Origin: Haloarcula vallismortis ATCC 29715
Lineage (GTDB): Archaea > Halobacteriota > Halobacteria > Halobacteriales > Haloarculaceae
Direction of reading: 5' to 3'
Length of the DNA: 64,000 nucleotides
NCBI RefSeq assembly: GCF_000337775.1
Contig: NZ_AOLQ01000042.1
Location: 62,001-126,000, forward strand
Shown here: piece after piece, positions 59,764 to 64,000 of the stretch
How positions within the stretch are numbered: the stretch's first letter is position 1
Layout of the letters: the number at the start of each line of letters is the position of its first letter
Notes under the pieces: generated by a model
The model's database searches: none
Seen by the model: the letters and a program-made list of their open reading frames with translations, nothing else
What the model was told of the DNA's origin: nothing
Program-made: the position numbers and the translations under genes

Positions 59764-60681
59764 ATGCAGACCCACATCGTCCCGGTCGGGTTCGATTACG
59801 ACCGGCTCATCGCGCCGCTCGTGCGCGAACAACTCGATGTCGACCGCGTCGTCCTGCTCGAAGGCGCGGTCGGCAGCGAGGCCAACGTCGAGTACTCGCG
59901 CAACCTCGCCGAGAAGCTCGAAAAGGACTACCAGAACCTACTCGGGGCCGAAACCGAGCGGTTCGTCGTCGCCGACGTGTACAATTACGACGAGGCCTTC
60001 GAGCAGGCATTCGAGCTCATCAACGCCGAACTCGACGCGGGCAGCGAGGTGTGGGTCAACGTCTCCGCGATGCCCCGAACCGTCTCCTTCGCCTTTGCGA
60101 CTGCGGCCCACTCGATTATGGTCGAACGCGAGGGCGACCGGGACCGCATCCACACCTACTACACAGTCCCAGAGAAGTATCTGGAGACGGAGCTCGCCGA
60201 GGAGCTGCGCAAGCAGATCGATATGCTGGAGGACCTGCGTGCCGGCGAAGAAGTCAACGAGCGCGTCGACGAACGGCTCGAAACCGCCCGGGACCTGCTG
60301 GCGGAGTTCGACGAGCGTGGGACGACCATCGGCGCGAAGGAGATCGACGGCTCACACGTCGTCGAACTGCCGGTTGCCTCCTTCTCGAATGTCAAGCCCT
60401 TCGAGGAGGTCATCCTCTTTACGCTGGGCGAACACGGTGAGTTCGAGTCCGTCTCCGAACTGGCCCAGCAGTTGGCTCGGGACCTGGGTGAGGAGTACAC
60501 CGACTCCTTCCGCTCGAAGGTCATCTACAACGTCGACCGGCTCGGCCCAGGCGGGAAGGGATACATCGAGCAGGAGGAACACGGGAAGTCCTACCGGACG
60601 ACCCTCTCCCGCATCGGGCAGCTGTGGGTCCGTGCCCACTCCGCGGAGGACCGCGAACACCGCGAGCCCGACCTGCCGTAA
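59764..60681 (+). CDS. CARF-like transcriptional regulator (DUF6293 / HFX_2341 type)
   Basis: The 305-residue protein has an N-terminal Rossmann-like CARF domain (THIVPVGFDYDRLIAPL; EVWVNVSAMPRTVSFAFATA at the ligand loop) and a C-terminal winged helix (VILFTLGEHGEFESVSELAQQL to RIGQLWVRAHS). I recall this as the HFX_2341/DUF6293 family. CARF domains bind cyclic oligoadenylates or other nucleotides; no CRISPR locus lies in the window, so the ligand here is open. A TATA-like TTTTTATAA lies ~27 nt before ATG 59764. It precedes the TumE/TumA-like pair. Confidence 0.82.
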   Translation: MQTHIVPVGFDYDRLIAPLVREQLDVDRVVLLEGAVGSEANVEYSRNLAEKLEKDYQNLLGAETERFVVADVYNYDEAFEQAFELINAELDAGSEVWVNVSAMPRTVSFAFATAAHSIMVEREGDRDRIHTYYTVPEKYLETELAEELRKQIDMLEDLRAGEEVNERVDERLETARDLLAEFDERGTTIGAKEIDGSHVVELPVASFSNVKPFEEVILFTLGEHGEFESVSELAQQLARDLGEEYTDSFRSKVIYNVDRLGPGGKGYIEQEEHGKSYRTTLSRIGQLWVRAHSAEDREHREPDLP

Positions 60682-60686
60682 GTAAC

Positions 60687-60734
60687 TGTTGTAGTTCGTA
60701 CCAACACTTTTGCTGTTGGAGTGAGTACCAACAC
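60687..60734. promoter_or_regulatory. Repeat operator of the TumE/TumA-like pair
   Basis: GTACCAACAC occurs at 60698-60707 and again at 60725-60734, 27 nt apart, with the second copy ending 2 nt before the ATG at 60737. Between them TGTTGG (60714-60719) forms an inverted repeat with CCAACA (60701-60706), and TGTTG recurs at 60687-60691. This pattern suits cooperative autorepression by the antitoxin. Confidence 0.65.
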
Positions 60735-60736
60735 CT

Positions 60737-61048
60737 ATGGCCGGGGACGATGAGGCGCGGCTCGTCATCGAAGTCACGAAGGATTTCGGTGACCGCTATG
60801 CCGAGATCACCGCGTATCAGGTCCCCAAATCGGACCGCTATCCGGAGGGCATCAAGTACTCAATGCAGTACGGGAACGCTGCGGGCGAAACTGTCGTTCG
60901 ATACGATAACTTCCCCGACCATCCCGACGCCGCACACCATCACAAGCACCGGGCCGACGGGACAGTAACTGACATTGAGTTCGACGGCATACAGACGCTC
61001 TTCCAGCGGTTCAAATCCGAGGTGATCGAATATGGGCACGACTGGTAA
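60737..61048 (+). CDS. TumE-type toxin-like protein (DUF6516)
   Basis: The 103-residue protein has the TumE/DUF6516 pattern: a beta-rich start (ARLVIEVTKDFGDRYAEITAYQVP), SMQYGNAAGETVVRYDNFPDHPDAAHHHKHRADG with a His cluster, and TDIEFDGIQTLFQRFKSEV. Such proteins are predicted toxins paired with HTH antitoxins. The gene overlaps the antitoxin gene by 17 nt. Toxicity has not been shown by anything visible here; it rests on the family and gene order. Confidence 0.82.
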   Translation: MAGDDEARLVIEVTKDFGDRYAEITAYQVPKSDRYPEGIKYSMQYGNAAGETVVRYDNFPDHPDAAHHHKHRADGTVTDIEFDGIQTLFQRFKSEVIEYGHDW

Positions 61049-61445
61049 CACGACGGACAGGACACTCCACATCAGATTCCGCGAGGGAAGTGACGACGAC
61101 ATTGAAGACGCACTCGCCGCGCTCGACCAAGGGGAAACACCGGAGTCGCACTTCGAAGTGGTGTATCACGACCCGGCGGATGTCCATCGAGTCACGCGGC
61201 CGAAATCGCTCGAACTCCTGCGGGCAATCGTCCAGCACGAACCTGAAAGCATCCGTGAGACGGCCCGGCTCGTGGACCGAGATGTCAGTCAGGTACACCG
61301 AAACCTGAACGAACTCGAGGAACTGCACCTCGTCGACCTCACCGACGACGGGCAGTCGAAGCGCCCGTCGGTCTGGTACGACGCTATCGACATCGACCTG
61401 CCGCTCGTGACGCCGGATGTCGGCTCAGACGAGGCAACCGCGTAA
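61032..61445 (+). CDS. HTH antitoxin-like protein (TumA / HVO_A0114 type)
   Basis: The 137-residue protein has a beta-rich N-terminal part (TLHIRFREGSDDDIEDALAAL), then a MarR-like winged helix (PKSLELLRAIVQHEPESIRETARLVDRDVSQVHRNLNELEELHLVDLTDDG). It resembles the HVO_A0114 family of DNA-binding proteins that are coupled to TumE genes. Its start lies inside the toxin gene (17-nt overlap), so translation is coupled. It is likely to repress the pair at the GTACCAACAC repeats. Confidence 0.82.
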   Translation: MGTTGNTTDRTLHIRFREGSDDDIEDALAALDQGETPESHFEVVYHDPADVHRVTRPKSLELLRAIVQHEPESIRETARLVDRDVSQVHRNLNELEELHLVDLTDDGQSKRPSVWYDAIDIDLPLVTPDVGSDEATA

Positions 61446-61482
61446 GTCACTCCCCCGGACATCGCCGGTGAAAACCGAAGTC

Positions 61483-61489
61483 ATTAATC
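61483..61489 (+). promoter_or_regulatory. TATA-like box for the leader-valS transcript
   Basis: ATTAATC is centred ~29 nt before ATG 61515. A transcript from here would begin a few bases before that ATG and make the 33-codon leader ORF the first translated unit, with valS 150 nt further on. I see no better TATA-like box directly before valS. Confidence 0.6.
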
Positions 61490-61514
61490 CTGCCGTTGGT
61501 GGAATACTACATAC

Positions 61515-61616
61515 ATGGTGCGTCGACTCGCTTCCGATCTGGTTCTCGCGCCCGTCGGTGTAGGGGCCTCCACGCCCCACACTACCTCCACAAATCGACG
61601 CACGCACCGCCGATAA
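61515..61616 (+). CDS. 33-aa leader ORF upstream of valS
   Basis: The ORF runs from ATG 61515 (MVRRLASDLVLAPVGVGAS) to a TAA at 61614-61616. It has valine at positions 2, 10, 14 and 16 of 33. A TATA-like box ~29 nt upstream places its ATG at the very start of the mRNA, so it should be efficiently translated. The same RNA folds into strong stems whose formation a ribosome on this ORF would affect. A role in valine- or tRNA-Val-dependent attenuation of valS is the natural guess, unproven. The basic C-terminus is THRR. Confidence 0.6.
   Translation: MVRRLASDLVLAPVGVGASTPHTTSTNRRTHRR
61518..61603 (+). promoter_or_regulatory. Structured valS leader (two nested stems)
   Basis: An outer stem pairs GTGCGTCGA (61518-61526) with TCGACGCAC (61595-61603), 9 bp without mismatch. 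An inner hairpin pairs GTGT-GGGGC (61558-61567, one bulged A) with GCCCCACAC (61574-61582) around a CTCCAC loop. The stems lie within the leader ORF, so translation and folding exclude each other. Confidence 0.65.
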
Positions 61617-61664
61617 CCACGCCGCAGTCCGATGCGACTCGGGTGTTACACCCACAGTTTGAAT

Positions 61665-64000
61665 ATGAGTGACACACAGGACCCACCGCAGGACGAATCG
61701 ACTACAGACGAACAAGAGGACGCCCTCGACGGAGAGTACGACCCTCGCGAGGTAGAGCCGGAGTGGCAGGACCAGTGGGTCGCGGACAAGACCTACGCCT
61801 ACGACGAGGACGCTGACACCCGTTTCACTATCGACACGCCGCCGCCGACAGTGTCCGGGAACCTCCACATGGGCCACCTCTACCAGTTCACGCTGCAGGA
61901 CTTCGTCGCCCGCTACCACCGGATGGCCGACGACACGGTGTATTTCCCCTTCGGCTACGACGACAACGGCATCGCTTCGGAACGCCTCACCGAGCGCGAA
62001 CTCGACATTCGACATCAAGATTACCCACGGCAGGAGTTTCAGGAGAAGTGCCGGACAGTGTGTACGGAGTTCGAAGACGAGTTCACCGAGGACGTCCAGT
62101 CGCTGGCGATCTCCATCGACTGGGACAACACCTACAAGACCATCGCGCCGGACGTCCAGCGCGTCTCCCAGCTTTCCTTCCTCGATCTCTACGAGCAGGG
62201 CCGGGAGTACCGTCAGCGTGCGCCGACTATCTGGTGTCCGGACTGCGAAACCGCGATTTCGCAGGTGGAGCAGGAGGACAAGGACAAGCACACGAAGTTC
62301 AACGACATCGCCTTCGATCTGGTCGAAACCGGCGAGGGACCAGCCGACGAAGACGCGACCTTCACCATCTCGACGACCCGACCCGAACTGCTGCCGGCGT
62401 GTGTCGCCGTCTTCGTCCACCCCGAGGACGACGAGAACCAGCACCTCGTCGGCGGCAGTGCACGAGTGCCGATCTTCGAGCAGGAGGTTCCCGTTATCGC
62501 CGACGAGCGCGTCGACATGGAGACCGGCAGCGGCATCGTGATGTGCTGTACCTTTGGCGATCAAAACGACATCGAGTGGTATCAGGCGCATGACCTGCCG
62601 CTCCGGCTCGCCATCGACGAGTCCGCGACGATGACGGACGTGGCCGGTGAGTACGAGGGGATGCACACCACCGAGGCCCGCGAGGCCATCATCGAGGACC
62701 TCGACGAAGAAGGGTCGCTACTGGAGAGCCGCGACCACGACCACACCGTGCAGGTCCACGAGCGCTGTGAAGAGGAGGTCGAGTACCTCGTCACCGAGCA
62801 GTGGTACATCGAACTGCTCGATAAGAAGGATGAGTACATCGAGGCGGGCCGCCAGATGGACTGGTTCCCCGAGAAGATGGCGACCCGCTACGAGCACTGG
62901 ATCGAAGGACTCGAATGGGACTGGTGTATCTCTCGGCAGCGCGACTCGGGCATCCCGATTCCGGTGTGGTACTGCGACGACTGCGGCGAACCCGTGATGG
63001 CTGAGCGCGAGCAGCTCCCAGTTGACCCGCTGTCGGACGACCCGCCGGTCGACGCCTGTCCTCACTGCGGCCATGACTCGCTGACACCCGAGGAGGACGT
63101 GTTCGACACATGGGCGACATCGTCACTGACGCCGCTCGTGAATGCTGGGTGGGACTGGGACAGCGACGCCGAAGAGTTTACCTGGGACAACCCCGAGCTG
63201 TACCCGTTCGACCTCCGCCCGCAGGGGCACGACATCATCTCCTTCTGGCTGTTCCACACCGTCGTCAAGTGCTACGAACACACCGGCGAGGTGCCCTTCG
63301 AGAACGTGATGATAAACGGAATGGTGCTGGACGAGAACCGCGAGGCGATGTCCAAATCGAAGGGCAACGTCATCCCGCCCAGCGAAGTGCTCGAAGAGTT
63401 CCCGGTCGACGCCACGCGCTACTGGGCCGCCGGCACCTCAATCGGAGACGACTTCCCGTACAAGGAGGGCGACCTCGAAGCCGGCGAGCGGCTCCTCCAG
63501 AAGCTCTGGAACGCCTCGCGGCTGGTCGACCAGCTGACGCCCGCAAGCCAGCCTGCCGAACCTGAAGACCTTGCGGCGGTCGACGAGTGGCTGCTGGCCG
63601 AACTGGACGCGACCGTGGCGTCGGTCACGACGAAGTTCGAAGACTACGAGTTCTCGAAGGCCCGGAACGAGCTCCGCTCTTTCTTCTGGAACACGTTCTG
63701 TGACGACTACCTCGAAATCGCCAAGCAGCGGTTGTCCGATGGTGGTGACACCTCGACCGAGTTCACGCTCCTGCACGCTCATCGGACCTTCCTGCAACTG
63801 TTCGCGCCGTTCCTCCCACACATCACGGAGGAGCTGTGGGAGCGGTGCTATAGCGAGAGCGAGGCGCAACGCGCCTCGGAACAATCGAGCGGACAGGGTC
63901 CGCGAGACGAGGATAGCTCCATCCACACGACGGACTGGCCGACGGCGGGCGGCTACGACGCCGACCTCGAAGCGGGCGAGACAGCGATGGAGGTCGTCTC
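61665..64000 (+). CDS. valS: Valyl-tRNA synthetase (partial, 3' end beyond window)
   Basis: The frame is open from ATG 61665 to the edge (778 codons). The class I signatures are GNLHMGHLYQ (HIGH) near residue 65 and AMSKSKGN (KMSKS) near 563, with the large editing domain between (STTRPELLPACVAVF). The anticodon-binding helical domain has started (WNASRLVDQL, ITEELWERCY). Near residues 731-745 there is a short acidic insertion encoded by palindromic DNA. It is preceded by a leader ORF and structured leader, suggesting control by valine charging. Confidence 0.96.
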   Translation, partial: MSDTQDPPQDESTTDEQEDALDGEYDPREVEPEWQDQWVADKTYAYDEDADTRFTIDTPPPTVSGNLHMGHLYQFTLQDFVARYHRMADDTVYFPFGYDDNGIASERLTERELDIRHQDYPRQEFQEKCRTVCTEFEDEFTEDVQSLAISIDWDNTYKTIAPDVQRVSQLSFLDLYEQGREYRQRAPTIWCPDCETAISQVEQEDKDKHTKFNDIAFDLVETGEGPADEDATFTISTTRPELLPACVAVFVHPEDDENQHLVGGSARVPIFEQEVPVIADERVDMETGSGIVMCCTFGDQNDIEWYQAHDLPLRLAIDESATMTDVAGEYEGMHTTEAREAIIEDLDEEGSLLESRDHDHTVQVHERCEEEVEYLVTEQWYIELLDKKDEYIEAGRQMDWFPEKMATRYEHWIEGLEWDWCISRQRDSGIPIPVWYCDDCGEPVMAEREQLPVDPLSDDPPVDACPHCGHDSLTPEEDVFDTWATSSLTPLVNAGWDWDSDAEEFTWDNPELYPFDLRPQGHDIISFWLFHTVVKCYEHTGEVPFENVMINGMVLDENREAMSKSKGNVIPPSEVLEEFPVDATRYWAAGTSIGDDFPYKEGDLEAGERLLQKLWNASRLVDQLTPASQPAEPEDLAAVDEWLLAELDATVASVTTKFEDYEFSKARNELRSFFWNTFCDDYLEIAKQRLSDGGDTSTEFTLLHAHRTFLQLFAPFLPHITEELWERCYSESEAQRASEQSSGQGPRDEDSSIHTTDWPTAGGYDADLEAGETAMEVV
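63860..63878. repeat. Palindrome inside valS, within an apparent in-frame insertion
   Basis: CGAGGCGC-AAC-GCGCCTCG is a perfect 8+8 inverted repeat. It lies in a stretch (about 63850-63912) that encodes SESEAQRASEQSSGQGPRDED, between normal ValRS sequence ELWERCY and SSIHTTDW. Two CAA codons within five residues are uncommon here, where CAG is preferred. It may be a small inserted element tolerated in a surface loop. Confidence 0.5.

Noticed and set aside
59764-60681. CRISPR-Cas locus suggested by the CARF-like regulator
   Set aside because: No cas gene and no regularly spaced repeats were found within the window.
61515-61664. T-box riboswitch before valS
   Set aside because: T-boxes are known from bacteria and no T-box bulge or specifier-loop layout is visible; a leader-peptide mechanism fits better.
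61425-62666. Open frame of 413 codons antisense to valS
   Set aside because: It lies opposite the conserved ValRS catalytic and editing domains and has no recognisable domain.
1-64000. Insertion sequences, prophage or integrated plasmid
   Set aside because: No transposase, integrase, tail or replication-initiator protein was recognised, and tRNA-Ser(CGA) has no adjacent integrase or duplicated 3' end.

Overview
The window reads as the chromosome of an extremely halophilic archaeon, most likely Haloarcula or a close relative (genus is an inference from overall resemblance). Supporting signs are the GC-rich third positions, acidic proteins, many genes whose start codon lies about 25 nt after a TATA-like box (leaderless transcripts), frequent ATGA/GTGA overlaps, and haloarchaea-typical families: halorhodopsin, Bat regulators, HalOD1, MEDS kinases, LWR-salt protein, DUF5778, Tat lipoproteins. 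Most of it is ordinary core genome. I see no transposase, integrase, CRISPR array or rRNA; there is one tRNA gene. The first gene (sensor kinase) and the last (valS) are cut by the window edges.

Layout. 1-10 kb: partial MEDS histidine kinase, Rieske protein with a zinc-knuckle partner, GGGP synthase (archaeal lipid synthesis), an APC permease fused to USP domains with a TrkA-N-like partner and an Lrp regulator, an ABC-2 exporter operon, and aspS. 10-16 kb: halorhodopsin with a Bat-type upstream motif, an aldo/keto reductase, a DUF7344-like regulator, and a large Bat-like sensor-regulator split by a frameshift in a seven-G tract. 16-26 kb: membrane proteins, rpl37ae-rpoP-pcc1, DUF2103, pantoate kinase, an antitoxin/PIN-like pair, prefoldin beta with DUF3194, and a bifunctional nuclease. 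26-31 kb: a second Bat-like regulator, HalOD1, and a class I terpene-synthase-like gene preceded by an overlapping 56-codon ORF. 31-41 kb: LeuA/CimA, DUF192, an HNH-like protein, a membrane histidine kinase, GMP synthase amidotransferase, DUF2070, tRNA-Ser(CGA), MoxR, GtrA and a sulfatase. 41-50 kb: UbiB kinase, Hsp20 and GIDE in one run, a reduced MoeA paralogue, HAD, and a heme/siroheme operon (ahbAB, precorrin-2 dehydrogenase, hemA, PCD, LWR-salt). 50-57 kb: tandem cold-shock genes, two complementary halves of a cis-prenyltransferase, a DUF92/VTE6-like membrane protein, and dnaG. 57-64 kb: DUF3311 with a sodium/solute symporter, a CARF-like regulator, a TumE/TumA-type toxin-antitoxin pair with repeat operators, and valS behind a leaderless valine-containing leader ORF with strong RNA stems.

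Most notable: (i) the convergent cis-prenyltransferase pair, in which one protein keeps the DGNRR catalytic motif and the other keeps the C-terminal RxG motif, beside a candidate polyprenol-phosphate kinase; (ii) the valS leader peptide and structured leader, which look like an archaeal attenuator; (iii) the terpene-synthase-like gene with a DDxxE motif and an NSE-like triad 140 residues apart; (iv) the Bat-like regulator broken at a homopolymer; (v) the MoeA paralogue that has lost its catalytic motifs. Functions are assigned from visible motifs and memory of families. No database search was run.
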